This document shows positions 27,025 to 36,262 of a stretch of 52,388 nt of DNA, piece by piece. How positions within the stretch are numbered: the first letter of the stretch is position 1; each line of letters starts with the position of its first letter. Made by a program: the position numbers and the translations under genes. Source of the stretch: Amphibacillus sp. MSJ-3 (lineage in GTDB: Bacteria > Bacillota > Bacilli > Bacillales > Amphibacillaceae); assembly GCF_018919165.1 (NCBI RefSeq), contig NZ_JAHLQM010000019.1:1-52388 (forward strand). Direction: 5' to 3'. Under the pieces are notes generated by a model. The model was given only the letters and a program-made list of their open reading frames with translations. It searched no databases and was not told the DNA's origin.

Positions 27025-27387
27025 ATGGCACATACGGTATTAATTGTTGATGATGCCGCATTTATGCGGATGATGATTAAGGATATTTTATTAAAAAATG
27101 GCTTTGAAGTAGTTGGAGAAGCGCAAGATGGTCAGCAAGCTGTTGATAAATATGAAGAATTAAAACCAGACCTTGTCACGATGGATATTACGATGCCTGA
27201 AAAGGATGGTATTGCAGCATTAAAGGAAATAAAACAAATTAATCCGAATGCCACGGTAATTATGTGCTCAGCGATGGGTCAACAAACAATGGTTATCGAT
27301 GCCATTCAGGCAGGTGCGAAGGATTTTGTCGTAAAACCATTTCAGGCTGATCGAGTGATTGAGGCTATTACTAAAGCATTGGATTGA
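27025..27387 (+). CDS. cheY: Chemotaxis response regulator CheY
   Basis: Single-domain receiver that carries the phosphoryl signal from CheA to the switch. 120 residues with the acidic pair Asp9/Asp10, phosphorylation site Asp54 (MDITMPEKDG), Ser82 and Lys104 (FVVKPF). The ATG at 27025 follows TAGGAGGAAG; a TTG three bases upstream is in frame. It sits between fliY and fliZ as in Bacillus. Confidence 0.97.
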   Translation: MAHTVLIVDDAAFMRMMIKDILLKNGFEVVGEAQDGQQAVDKYEELKPDLVTMDITMPEKDGIAALKEIKQINPNATVIMCSAMGQQTMVIDAIQAGAKDFVVKPFQADRVIEAITKALD

Positions 27388-27388
27388 T

Positions 27389-28057
27389 ATGATGAAAAAG
27401 CTATTATCTTTAATAATACTGTTTTTCTTTACAATAAATGTACTGGTGCTATCAGCTGAAACTAAGGATGATTCCGTTACTGACTTTTTTAATCAGGATC
27501 AAACGGACTCAATAGAGCCAGGTAGTGAGGATCAGATTCTTGATCAGGAAGACGGGGGAGAGGATCAACCCCCGTTGCTGAATAATCAAACTCCCAATTT
27601 ATTTGGATTAATCGTCAAAGTTGTTCTTGTCTTAGCTTTAATTATTGGCTTAATTTATATTTTATTAAAAATATTTAATCAGACGAGTCGATTTAATAAG
27701 CAGGGAGAGTCGCTAATAAATTTAGGTGGCCTGTCATTGGGATCGAATAAATCTGTTCAGATGATAAAAGTTGGTGAACAAGTTTATCTTATTGGTGTTG
27801 GCGATAATGTTTCTATTTTAACGGAAATAACGGATGAGGATTTTAAACAGCAAGTTCTTGAGAAACGTGAAGCACCATCTTTACCGATTAACGCCCTAGT
27901 TAATCAATTTAACATTAAAAAGAGAACAAATAAACCAAATCATCAACAAGCTGAAATTGATGTGAATGATAACTTTGCTGCTTTATTTAAAGGAGAACTC
28001 GATACAATGAAAGAGAAGAGAAAAGAAATTAGAGCCAAATTTAAGGAAGAAGAATAA
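27389..28057 (+). CDS. fliO: Flagellar export gate accessory FliO (FliZ)
   Basis: Bitopic membrane protein that helps assemble the FliP pore. The roughly 222-residue product has an N-terminal signal-like segment (LLSLIILFFFTINVLVLSAE), an acidic extracytoplasmic stretch, a central membrane segment (LIVKVVLVLALIIGLIYILL) and a cytoplasmic domain with INLGGLSLGSNKSVQMIKV, typical of FliO. It starts one base after the cheY stop, with ATG at 27389 or 27392 and a weak ribosome site, suggesting coupling. Called fliZ in Bacillus subtilis. Confidence 0.9.
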   Translation: MMKKLLSLIILFFFTINVLVLSAETKDDSVTDFFNQDQTDSIEPGSEDQILDQEDGGEDQPPLLNNQTPNLFGLIVKVVLVLALIIGLIYILLKIFNQTSRFNKQGESLINLGGLSLGSNKSVQMIKVGEQVYLIGVGDNVSILTEITDEDFKQQVLEKREAPSLPINALVNQFNIKKRTNKPNHQQAEIDVNDNFAALFKGELDTMKEKRKEIRAKFKEEE

Positions 28058-28059
28058 CT

Positions 28060-28728
28060 ATGAATGAATTTATTGATATTTTTTCTAGTACTGATCCAGG
28101 TACAGTTTCAACAGCTGTCCAATTATTGATCCTATTAACCATTTTCTCTTTGGCACCAAGTATATTAATTCTATTAACTAGTTTTACTAGAATTATTATT
28201 GTCTTATCATTTACTAGAACATCTTTGGCAACACAGCAAATGCCACCAAATCAAGTGCTTATTGGAATTGCCTTATTTATTACCTTTTTCATTATGGCGC
28301 CAACTTTTCAAGAAATTAATCAAGAAGCCTTGTCACCTTTAATGGATGAGGAAATTGGTTTAGAAGAGGCTTATAATCGTGCAAGTGCACCAATTAAACA
28401 TTTCATGGCAGACCATACAAGGCAAAATGATTTGCAATTATTTTTAAATTATTCAGATCCGGGGCCTATTGAAACAATTGAAGATATCCCATTAACTGCC
28501 CTTGTTCCTGCCTTTGCAATCAGCGAACTTAAAACAGCTTTCACAATGGGCTTCTTAATATTCATTCCTTTTCTAGTCATTGATATGACTGTTGCTAGTA
28601 TTCTGATGTCAATGGGAATGATGATGTTACCGCCAGTGATGATTTCCTTACCGTTCAAAGTACTGTTGTTTGTATTAGTTGATGGATGGCATTTAATAAT
28701 AGAGTCTTTATTATCGGGATTTAATTAG
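28060..28728 (+). CDS. fliP: Flagellar export gate protein FliP
   Basis: Core subunit of the FliP5-FliQ4-FliR1 export pore. The 222-residue protein has four hydrophobic segments and the family motifs SFTRIIIVLSFTRTSLATQQ and PPNQVLIGIALFITFFIM, then GFLIFIPFLVIDMTVASILM with MGMMMLPP. There is no obvious cleaved signal at the N-terminus, as in many Gram-positive FliP proteins. It begins two bases after fliO. Confidence 0.97.
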   Translation: MNEFIDIFSSTDPGTVSTAVQLLILLTIFSLAPSILILLTSFTRIIIVLSFTRTSLATQQMPPNQVLIGIALFITFFIMAPTFQEINQEALSPLMDEEIGLEEAYNRASAPIKHFMADHTRQNDLQLFLNYSDPGPIETIEDIPLTALVPAFAISELKTAFTMGFLIFIPFLVIDMTVASILMSMGMMMLPPVMISLPFKVLLFVLVDGWHLIIESLLSGFN

Positions 28729-28751
28729 CAAGTTAAAAGGGGTTTTGAAGA

Positions 28752-29021
28752 ATGAGTACAGAATTAGTTATTACACTTGCCGAACAAGGAATTTTTACAA
28801 TATTAATGGTTGCAGGTCCGTTATTGATCCTTGCTTTAGCAGTAGGTCTATTAGTCAGTATTTTTCAGGCAACAACACAAATTCAAGAACAAACATTAGC
28901 ATTCATTCCGAAAATTGTCGCTGTATTAATAGGAATTGTTTTCTTTGGTCCATGGATGCTAACACAACTTACTCAATTTGCAGCAAATATATTGCAAAAT
29001 TTAAATCAGTATGTTGGTTAG
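28752..29021 (+). CDS. fliQ: Flagellar export gate protein FliQ
   Basis: Small two-helix subunit of the export pore. The 89-residue protein has two membrane segments (ILMVAGPLLILALAVGLLVS and ILAFIP...VLIGIVFFGPWM) with the loop motif IFQATTQIQEQTL between them. AAAGGGG lies upstream of the ATG. fliR starts three bases after its stop. Confidence 0.97.
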   Translation: MSTELVITLAEQGIFTILMVAGPLLILALAVGLLVSIFQATTQIQEQTLAFIPKIVAVLIGIVFFGPWMLTQLTQFAANILQNLNQYVG

Positions 29022-29024
29022 AAT

Positions 29025-29804
29025 ATGTTAACTTTAGTTGATTTGAATTATTTACCTGCATTTTTGCTCATCTTCATTCGGCTTCTTGCATTTGTTGCAA
29101 CAGTTCCGATTTTTTCGTATCGAAATATACCAAATCCGTTTAAAATTGGATTTGCTTTATTTATGAGTTGGATAATAGTGATTACCATGGATCTTCCAGT
29201 TTTAGAGATAGATCTCATGTTTATTGTCTTAATTCTTAAAGAGGTACTTGTTGGTTTAATCATTGGCTTAGTAGCAACTTTAATTTTAACTGCTGTTCAA
29301 ATTGCTGGTGGCTTTATTGATTTTCAAATGGGATTTGCAATTGCAAACGTGATGGATCCACAGACTGGTGCCCAAGGTCCAATTATCGGCCAATACTTTT
29401 ATACTTTCGCCTTAATGTTTTTATTAGCTATCGATGGACACCATTTACTTATTAACGGTGCATTTTACAGCTTTGAACTTATTAAACTTGATCAGTTTAT
29501 CGATTTTTCGAACCCTAATTATATAATAGCTGTTGTCACAATGTTTAATCAAATTTTCCTAATTGCTTTTCAAATGGCTATTCCAATTGTCGGTAGTCTA
29601 TTTTTAGTTGATGTTGCCTTAGGGATTATCGCTAGAACAGTTCCACAACTTAATGTGTTTGTTGTAGGAATCCCTTTAAAAATAACAGTTTCCTTTTTTT
29701 CAATTAGTATATTTATAGTGTTTTATATTAGTTTAGTTAGACGGTTGTTTGGCTATACATTGGATGTTATGGATACCTTTATGCGTATTCTAGGGGGAGT
29801 GTAA
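29025..29804 (+). CDS. fliR: Flagellar export gate protein FliR
   Basis: Seals and completes the helical export pore. The 259-residue polytopic protein has about six membrane segments, the family stretch GGFIDFQMGFAIANVMDP, and the C-terminal pair ALGIIARTVPQLNVFVVGIP. The spacing to fliQ (three bases) and flhB (two bases) indicates one translational block. Confidence 0.97.
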   Translation: MLTLVDLNYLPAFLLIFIRLLAFVATVPIFSYRNIPNPFKIGFALFMSWIIVITMDLPVLEIDLMFIVLILKEVLVGLIIGLVATLILTAVQIAGGFIDFQMGFAIANVMDPQTGAQGPIIGQYFYTFALMFLLAIDGHHLLINGAFYSFELIKLDQFIDFSNPNYIIAVVTMFNQIFLIAFQMAIPIVGSLFLVDVALGIIARTVPQLNVFVVGIPLKITVSFFSISIFIVFYISLVRRLFGYTLDVMDTFMRILGGV

Positions 29805-29806
29805 AT

Positions 29807-30889
29807 ATGGAGTGGTTAAGGCTAGACATCCAGTTTTTTTCTGGTGAAAAAACTGAGAAGGCTACACCAAAAAAACGTGAAGATACCCGTAAAAAGGGAC
29901 AAGTGGCTAAAAGTCAAGATATCAATACAGCAATGCTACTTTTTTTTATGTTTATTACTTTCACAGCAATTGGACCTTATTGGAAGGGGAGATTCACTAA
30001 CCTTTATATACATGTTTTCACTGAATATTTAACACGACCTTTAACACTTGATCAAATTCATTTAATTTTTATCGATACGTTAATTTATATTGGTGTAACA
30101 ATTGCTCCGATTATGGGGGTAGCCATTGTCGTTGGGATTGCATCAAACCTTATGCAATTTGGCTTCTTATATACAACCGAACCCTTACAAATAAAGTTGG
30201 AAAAGCTTAATCCAATCGCGGGTGCAAAACGAATCTTTTCTATCCGTGCAATTGTTGAACTAATTAAATCTTTATTAAAAATTACTGTTGTTGGTGCTGT
30301 TACTTTTTCTGTATTATGGGACAGCAAAGATGAAATTTTAATGCAAGCACAAACTGATTTAAATGGCGCACTTAGTTTTTTTGGTTCAACAACTACACGA
30401 ATGGGTCTTTCTGCATCGATCGCTTTATTAGTATTAGGAGTTTTAGATTATGCTTATCAACGTTTTGATTACGAGAAGAATATTCGAATGTCAAAGCATG
30501 ATATTAAAGAAGAGTACAAAAATATTGAAGGTAATCCTTTAATTAAATCAAAAATGAAGGAAAACCAACGCCAGATGGCGATGCGACGGATGATGAGTGA
30601 AATACCCCATGCAGATGTCGTCATAACCAACCCAACGCACTATGCTGTTGCAATAAAATATGATGAATCAGAGGCTGATGCTCCCTATGTTGTTGCTAAA
30701 GGTGCAGATTATGTCGCTTTTAAAATCCGCGAAATTGCTCAAAAAAACAAAGTCAGTATAGTTGAAAATCGCCCTTTAGCAAGAGCATTATATGCTAATA
30801 TTGAAATTGGACAAGTTATAGATGAATCGTTTTATCAAGCTGTAGCAGAGGTTTTAGCTTATGTTTATCAGGTTGATCAAAGGGCATAG
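29807..30889 (+). CDS. flhB: Flagellar export switch protein FlhB
   Basis: Membrane export protein whose cytoplasmic domain sets substrate specificity. The 360-residue product has the N-terminal GEKTEKATPKKREDTRKKGQ, four membrane segments, and the autocleavage motif Asn275-Pro-Thr-His278 followed by YAVAIKYD. Cleavage between Asn275 and Pro276 is expected from the family. Its last 80 residues are closely similar to YlqH (4884-5159), which lacks NPTH. flhA follows after 24 bases. Confidence 0.98.
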   Translation: MEWLRLDIQFFSGEKTEKATPKKREDTRKKGQVAKSQDINTAMLLFFMFITFTAIGPYWKGRFTNLYIHVFTEYLTRPLTLDQIHLIFIDTLIYIGVTIAPIMGVAIVVGIASNLMQFGFLYTTEPLQIKLEKLNPIAGAKRIFSIRAIVELIKSLLKITVVGAVTFSVLWDSKDEILMQAQTDLNGALSFFGSTTTRMGLSASIALLVLGVLDYAYQRFDYEKNIRMSKHDIKEEYKNIEGNPLIKSKMKENQRQMAMRRMMSEIPHADVVITNPTHYAVAIKYDESEADAPYVVAKGADYVAFKIREIAQKNKVSIVENRPLARALYANIEIGQVIDESFYQAVAEVLAYVYQVDQRA

Positions 30890-30913
30890 TACAGCTTGTA
30901 AGGAGAGAAAAAA

Positions 30914-32947
30914 ATGAAAGTAAAAGATATTTCAGTCTTATTATTTGTGATTGTTATTATTGTTATGCTAATTGTGCCATTACCAGGATGGTTATTAAGT
31001 ATTCTTATTTTAATGAATATTTCCATATCATTGATTGTTATATTAGTTGCAATGAATGCAACTGAACCCCTACAGTTTTCAGTTTTGCCATCATTATTGT
31101 TAGTTATAACCTTACTACGCTTAGGATTAAATGTATCAACAACACGCTCGATTTTAGCTGAAGCAGATGCAGGTAATGTTATCGATACATTCGGGACATT
31201 TGTTATTGGGAGTAATCCGTTAGTAGGGTTCGTTGTCTTTATCATATTAGTCATTGTTCAATTTTTAGTCATTACTAAAGGGAGCGAACGGGTATCTGAG
31301 GTTGGTGCCCGATTTACTTTGGATGCTATGCCAGGTAAACAAATGAGTATTGATGCCGATTTAAATGCTGGATTAATTAATGAACAACAAGCAAAAGAGC
31401 GGAGAAGTAAAATTGAAAGAGAAGCCGACTTTTATGGTGCTATGGATGGGGCCAGTAAGTTTATTAAGGGAGATGCGATTGCTAGTATCATAATCGTTAT
31501 TATTAATATTGTTTTTGGAATTATTATAGGCATGCTTCAAATGGGGATGGACTTTAATGAGGCAATTTCAACCTATATGAACTTGACTGTTGGTGATGGT
31601 CTGGTAACTCAAATACCGGCCTTATTAATCTCTACTGCAACTGGTATTATTGTCACTCGAGCAGCTTCAGAAGATAATTTAAGTAGTGATGTTACCACAC
31701 AATTACTACAGTTTCCTAAATTATTATACATAGCTGGCGGGACGATATTCTTGTTAGGTTTAACACCAATTAACTTTTGGTTAACGACTGGAATTTCAGC
31801 TATTTTATTCACAGGTGCTTACCTACTTGATCGTCCTAAGGAAGAAATAGCGATTGATCAAGCAACGGTTGAAGATGAAGAAGCAACCAGACAGATGGAA
31901 TCACAAGAACATGTTGTTGATCTGATTAGTATGGATCCCATTGAATTTGAATTTGGTTATTCATTAATTCCACTTGTTGATGCGAGTCAAGGTGGCGATC
32001 TAATGGATCGGATTGTAATGATTCGTAGACAGTTGGCTATCGAATTAGGGATTGTTATTCCTGTTGTTCGAATTCGGGATAATATTCAATTACCGCCAAA
32101 TGCCTATCAATTGAAAATAAAGGGTAACGAAGTGGCAAGTGGTGAATTAATGCTTGATCATTACCTAGCCATGACACCAGGTATAGAAGGAGATGATTTT
32201 GAAGGGATTGAAACGACCGAACCAGCTTTTGGTTTGCCTGCTAAATGGATCAGTGAAGATGTGAAGGATGAAGCAGAATTGTCCGGATATACAGTTGTTG
32301 ATCCACCGTCAGTTGTCTCTACCCATATAACAGAGGTTATAAAGAAACATTCTCACTTATTATTAGGTCGACAGGAAACGAAACAATTAATTGATCACTT
32401 AAAAGAATCATATCCTATTTTAGTTGAAGAAGTTACACCAGAGCCATTGAGTATAGGAGAGATCCAAAAAGTCTTATCCAAACTACTCCGTGAGCAAGTG
32501 TCTATTCGTAACCTTCCTGTTATCTTTGAATCATTGGCTGATTTCGGGAAAATGACAAATGATCCAGAGCTATTAGGAGAATATGCTAGACAATCCTTGG
32601 CATCACAAATTACTAAGCAATACATTACTGATTCAAGATCATTACGTGTGATTACTGTATCAGGTGAAGTTGAACAAATGATAGCAGATCATGTTCAGCA
32701 GACTGAACATGGCAATTACCTAGCGATAGATCCAGAAAGTCAGCAGAAAATTATCAGTTCAGTAACTGAAAAAGTAGAAAAGGTTTCATTGCAAGAAGAG
32801 ACACCAATTATTTTATGTTCACCAACGATTAGAATGTATCTGAAACAACTTTTAGATCGCTTTTTACCAGAGGTGGTCGTATTATCCTATAATGAATTAG
32901 AGCCAGATCTTGATGTTCAAAGTATTGGGGTGGTGAAAGCTGGATGA
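30914..32947 (+). CDS. flhA: Flagellar export platform protein FlhA
   Basis: Proton-coupled export engine with a nonameric cytoplasmic ring that receives chaperone-substrate complexes. The 677-residue protein has about eight membrane segments up to residue 310, the FHIPEP-type block (RFTLDAMPGKQMSIDADLNA, DFYGAMDGASKFIKGDAIA) and a large cytoplasmic domain with YSLIPLVDASQGGDLMDRI. AAGGAGAG precedes the ATG. The stop overlaps flhF by four bases. Confidence 0.98.
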   Translation: MKVKDISVLLFVIVIIVMLIVPLPGWLLSILILMNISISLIVILVAMNATEPLQFSVLPSLLLVITLLRLGLNVSTTRSILAEADAGNVIDTFGTFVIGSNPLVGFVVFIILVIVQFLVITKGSERVSEVGARFTLDAMPGKQMSIDADLNAGLINEQQAKERRSKIEREADFYGAMDGASKFIKGDAIASIIIVIINIVFGIIIGMLQMGMDFNEAISTYMNLTVGDGLVTQIPALLISTATGIIVTRAASEDNLSSDVTTQLLQFPKLLYIAGGTIFLLGLTPINFWLTTGISAILFTGAYLLDRPKEEIAIDQATVEDEEATRQMESQEHVVDLISMDPIEFEFGYSLIPLVDASQGGDLMDRIVMIRRQLAIELGIVIPVVRIRDNIQLPPNAYQLKIKGNEVASGELMLDHYLAMTPGIEGDDFEGIETTEPAFGLPAKWISEDVKDEAELSGYTVVDPPSVVSTHITEVIKKHSHLLLGRQETKQLIDHLKESYPILVEEVTPEPLSIGEIQKVLSKLLREQVSIRNLPVIFESLADFGKMTNDPELLGEYARQSLASQITKQYITDSRSLRVITVSGEVEQMIADHVQQTEHGNYLAIDPESQQKIISSVTEKVEKVSLQEETPIILCSPTIRMYLKQLLDRFLPEVVVLSYNELEPDLDVQSIGVVKAG

Positions 32948-34068
32948 AGGTAAGAAAATACATTGCACCTAGTATGCCAGAAGCACTTGAAAAAGTGAGG
33001 AATGAATTTGGTGAAGATGCAGTTATTCTAAGTTCAAAGGTGATTTATACAGGAGGCTTTTTAGGTTTATTTAAAAAACGAAATATTGAAGTTGTTGCGG
33101 CATATGAACCTCGTACGATTAAGCCGTCTTCAATTGAAAAACAACAAACAAACATACAATATAAAAATAAGTTTCCTGAGTTAGGAATAGACAAACAACA
33201 GCAAATCGTACTTGAAGAGCTAAGATCATTACGAAAGTGGATGGAAAAAACGACAGATCATTCAGAAAAAAGTTTTCCAGTTGCCTTTCAATCTGTAAAA
33301 GAGCTACTTATTCATCATGAAGTTGAAAATCATTTAGCTGATCAGGTGATAGCTAATGTTCTTCAACAAGTAAAGCAAACAGACCTTACCTTTCAAGAGG
33401 CGAAACAAGTGGTAAAGCAATATTTGGTAGAGTTATTTACTCAATTTAATTGTGGAGCGTTTGATTATCAGAAAAAATTTATTCATCTTGTTGGTCCGAC
33501 AGGTGTGGGGAAGACAACGACTATTGCTAAACTAGCAGCAAATAGCATGATTAAAGATGGGAAGAAAGTTGCCTTAATCACAACAGATACTTATCGAATT
33601 GCTGCAATTGAGCAATTAAAAACATATTCAAATATTTTAGATATTCCTTTAGAAATTGCATACACAATGGAAGATTATCAAAAAGCGAGATTGAAATTTC
33701 AAGAATATGATCTTGTTTTTGTTGATACTGCTGGTCGTAATTTCCGTGATCCTAAATATATTGCAGAGTTAGGGAAAGTTGTAGACCTTGAACATGATAT
33801 TGAAACATATTTGGTACTATCTTTAACGACGAAAGCACGCGATTTAACGACTTTATTTAATCAGTTTAAAAACATTCCAATTAAAAGGCTAATTTTCACT
33901 AAGACTGATGAAACAAGTTCTTATGGAGCCATTTTAAATCTTGTCTATGAACGTCAAATAGGCATCGCTTATCTAACAAATGGCCAAAATGTCCCTGATG
34001 ACATTAATAAAGCAACCCCGACTCTATTGGCTAATTTATTAATGAAATTAGATGATGATCATGATTAA
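32944..34068 (+). CDS. flhF: SRP-type GTPase FlhF
   Basis: GTPase that sets the number and position of flagella. The 374-residue protein has a basic N-terminal domain (MKVRKYIAPSMPEALEKVRN), then the N and G domains with P-loop [10 protein letters not shown] starting at Gly184, the DTYRIAAIEQLKTY motif, DTAGRN and TKTDETSSYGAIL. Its ATGA overlaps the flhA stop, and its end overlaps flhG. FlhF dimerises with GTP and is activated by FlhG in the family. Confidence 0.97.
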   Translation: MKVRKYIAPSMPEALEKVRNEFGEDAVILSSKVIYTGGFLGLFKKRNIEVVAAYEPRTIKPSSIEKQQTNIQYKNKFPELGIDKQQQIVLEELRSLRKWMEKTTDHSEKSFPVAFQSVKELLIHHEVENHLADQVIANVLQQVKQTDLTFQEAKQVVKQYLVELFTQFNCGAFDYQKKFIHLVGPTGVGKTTTIAKLAANSMIKDGKKVALITTDTYRIAAIEQLKTYSNILDIPLEIAYTMEDYQKARLKFQEYDLVFVDTAGRNFRDPKYIAELGKVVDLEHDIETYLVLSLTTKARDLTTLFNQFKNIPIKRLIFTKTDETSSYGAILNLVYERQIGIAYLTNGQNVPDDINKATPTLLANLLMKLDDDHD

Positions 34069-34930
34069 TGACCAAGCATCTAGTCTGCGACGGAAAATGG
34101 AGCAAATTAATAATAGCAAAAAACATGCTAAAACAATTTCTGTAGTTAGTGGCAAAGGTGGTGTAGGAAAATCAAATTTCACACTTAATTTTGCTTTAAA
34201 ACTAAGTGAACAGAAGAAATCAGTTCTAATCATTGATTTAGATATAGGAATGGGAAACATTGATATATTATTAGGTCTACAAGCTAAATATTCCATTGTG
34301 CAAATGTACGAGAATAGCCTATCCATTCAGGATATCATTGAAGAAGGGCCTAATTCTATCTCATACATAGCTGCCGGATCGGGGCTTTCTAAAATTTTTA
34401 CCATGAATGAAGCAATGCTTAATTATTTTCTAGACGAATTTAGCACGATTACAAGTGATTTCGATTATATATTTTTTGATATGGGGGCCGGAGCAAGTGA
34501 TGACAGTCTTTCGTTTATACTTGCAACCGACGAATGTATTGTTGTGACAACACCAGAACCAACGGCAATGATGGATGCGTACGCCATGATCAAACATATT
34601 CATCAAAAGAATCCCAATCTCCCCTTTTATTTGTTAATCAATCGGGCGAGTTCAATCGAAGAGGGGAAGCGGGTCATTCAGAAATTGCAAAAAGTATCGG
34701 AACATTTTTTAGCGAAATCAATTACTGCATTGGGTGTTTTACCATATGATAAAAAAGTAGCAAAGGCTGTGATTGCTCAAGTACCATTTACCTTATATGA
34801 TCCACAAGCCCTAGCTTCTAGAACGATTGCTCAACTGGTTAATCAATACTTAACAAATACAATTAACATTGATAAAAAGGCACCATCATCATTTATTAGT
34901 AAATTGAAAAGATTATCGCAGTTTAACTGA
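34061..34930 (+). CDS. flhG: MinD-like ATPase FlhG (YlxH)
   Basis: ParA/MinD family ATPase that stimulates FlhF and controls flagellar patterning and C-ring assembly. About 289 residues, with the FlhF-activating N-terminal motif DQASSLRRKM, deviant Walker A SGKGGVGKS (Lys37 of the P-loop), IIDLDIGMGNIDILLG and IFFDMGAGASD. ATG codons at 34052, 34055 and 34061 overlap the flhF end; 34061 best matches family starts. cheB does not follow directly: a 251-base gap holds a repeat copy. Confidence 0.95.
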   Translation: MINDQASSLRRKMEQINNSKKHAKTISVVSGKGGVGKSNFTLNFALKLSEQKKSVLIIDLDIGMGNIDILLGLQAKYSIVQMYENSLSIQDIIEEGPNSISYIAAGSGLSKIFTMNEAMLNYFLDEFSTITSDFDYIFFDMGAGASDDSLSFILATDECIVVTTPEPTAMMDAYAMIKHIHQKNPNLPFYLLINRASSIEEGKRVIQKLQKVSEHFLAKSITALGVLPYDKKVAKAVIAQVPFTLYDPQALASRTIAQLVNQYLTNTINIDKKAPSSFISKLKRLSQFN

Positions 34931-35033
34931 TTCTCAATCCTTTCCACAAGAAGAATAAAGGAACTGGGTATGACAGGTAGAAATCTACATTCGGTAGAAA
35001 CTTGAATAGCTCATTTAATAAATATCTTAGTAA

Positions 35034-35168
35034 GGACGAGTAACCGTATAAGCTATGCCAGGAAATGTTTATATCATAAGCGTAACTATTTTTCTTGTTC
35101 TGAGTCTTGGTTCCAGTCCTAGTCAGTGGTAGGGGGAAAATATCCTACTGAGTGAAGATTCACTTTTT
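35034..35168 (-). repeat. Dispersed structured repeat, copy F (5' modules)
   Basis: Read on the minus strand, it runs AAAAAGTGAATCTTCACTC, AGTAGGATA, then CCCCCTACCACTGACTAGGA, and ends GGTTACTCGTCC. Order and spacing match the family. The first arm forms its own small hairpin (AGTGAA / TTCACT), shared only with copy G. It sits between flhG and cheB against the direction of transcription. Confidence 0.6.
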
Positions 35169-35181
35169 CGTAGAAAGGTAG

Positions 35182-36261
35182 ATGAATGTGGAGAAAATAA
35201 AAGTACTAGTGGTCGATGATTCTGCATTTATGAGGAAGATGATTTCGAGTATTTTAGAATCGCATTTTCAAATTATAGTTGTTGGGACGGCTAGAAATGG
35301 TATTGATGCGCTTAAAAAAATAGATGATTTAGATCCTGATGTTATCACACTAGATATAGAAATGCCAGAAATGGACGGATTAACACTTCTAGCGAAGATC
35401 ATGAGAGAAAAGCCCCGCCCAGTGATCATGCTTTCTAGCTTGACAAAAGATGGTGCAGATAAAACATTTGAGTCAATGGAACTAGGAGCTGTTGATTTTA
35501 TTGCCAAACCTTCAGGCTCTATATCACTAAACATTAAGGAAAAGGAAACCGAGATTATAAGTAAGGTCTTACAGGCAACTAAAGCAAAAATTGATATATT
35601 TAGAGATTCCGCAAAAAATTTTGAACATAACAAGCAGTTTTATGATAAAATAGAATCAGGACTAAAGAATGATAAAAAATGTATCATAGGTATTGGAACG
35701 TCAACTGGTGGTCCACGTGCATTACAACAAGTCATCACAAGATTACCTGAGAATATACCAGCCCCTATTGCCATTGTTCAACATATGCCTGCTGGTTTTA
35801 CTGAATCTTTAGCCAAACGCTTGGATCAACTGTCACATGTAAATGTTTGTGAAGTAAAAGATGGTGAGAGGTTAGAAAATGGAAAAGCTTATATCGCACC
35901 AGGTGGCTATCAATTTAGAGTGATTGATACACCAAGTGGATTACGAGCGAAAGTAACAAAAGAAGAGAGTAGAAATGGTCATCAACCCTCTGTTGATGTA
36001 TTATTTGAATCTTTAGCTGCCTTACCAAAACATCAATTATTAGCTGTCATCATGACTGGAATGGGTGCAGATGGGGTAAACGGTTTAATTGAAATGAAAA
36101 GAAGAAAGAAAAATACAATCATATTATCTGAGGCGGAGAAAACATGCGTTGTCTACGGTATGCCAAAGGTAGCGGAGAGAACAAATCTAGTTGACTTTGT
36201 CGTTGAACTACCAGATATTGCAGATACGATTGTAAATCAATTGAAAATAAGAGGTGAATAG
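35182..36261 (+). CDS. cheB: Chemotaxis methylesterase CheB
   Basis: Removes methyl groups from, and deamidates, chemoreceptors when phosphorylated by CheA. The 359-residue protein has an N-terminal receiver (Asp12, Asp13, phosphorylation site Asp58 in LDIEMPEMDG, lysine in FIAKPSG) and a C-terminal esterase domain. The triad motifs are GIGTSTGGPRALQQV (Ser), QHMPAGFT (His) and MTGMGADGVNG (Asp). GAAAGGTAG precedes the ATG. The end overlaps the cheA upstream region, with the stop two bases before the cheA ATG. Confidence 0.97.
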   Translation: MNVEKIKVLVVDDSAFMRKMISSILESHFQIIVVGTARNGIDALKKIDDLDPDVITLDIEMPEMDGLTLLAKIMREKPRPVIMLSSLTKDGADKTFESMELGAVDFIAKPSGSISLNIKEKETEIISKVLQATKAKIDIFRDSAKNFEHNKQFYDKIESGLKNDKKCIIGIGTSTGGPRALQQVITRLPENIPAPIAIVQHMPAGFTESLAKRLDQLSHVNVCEVKDGERLENGKAYIAPGGYQFRVIDTPSGLRAKVTKEESRNGHQPSVDVLFESLAALPKHQLLAVIMTGMGADGVNGLIEMKRRKKNTIILSEAEKTCVVYGMPKVAERTNLVDFVVELPDIADTIVNQLKIRGE

Positions 36262-36262
36262 G

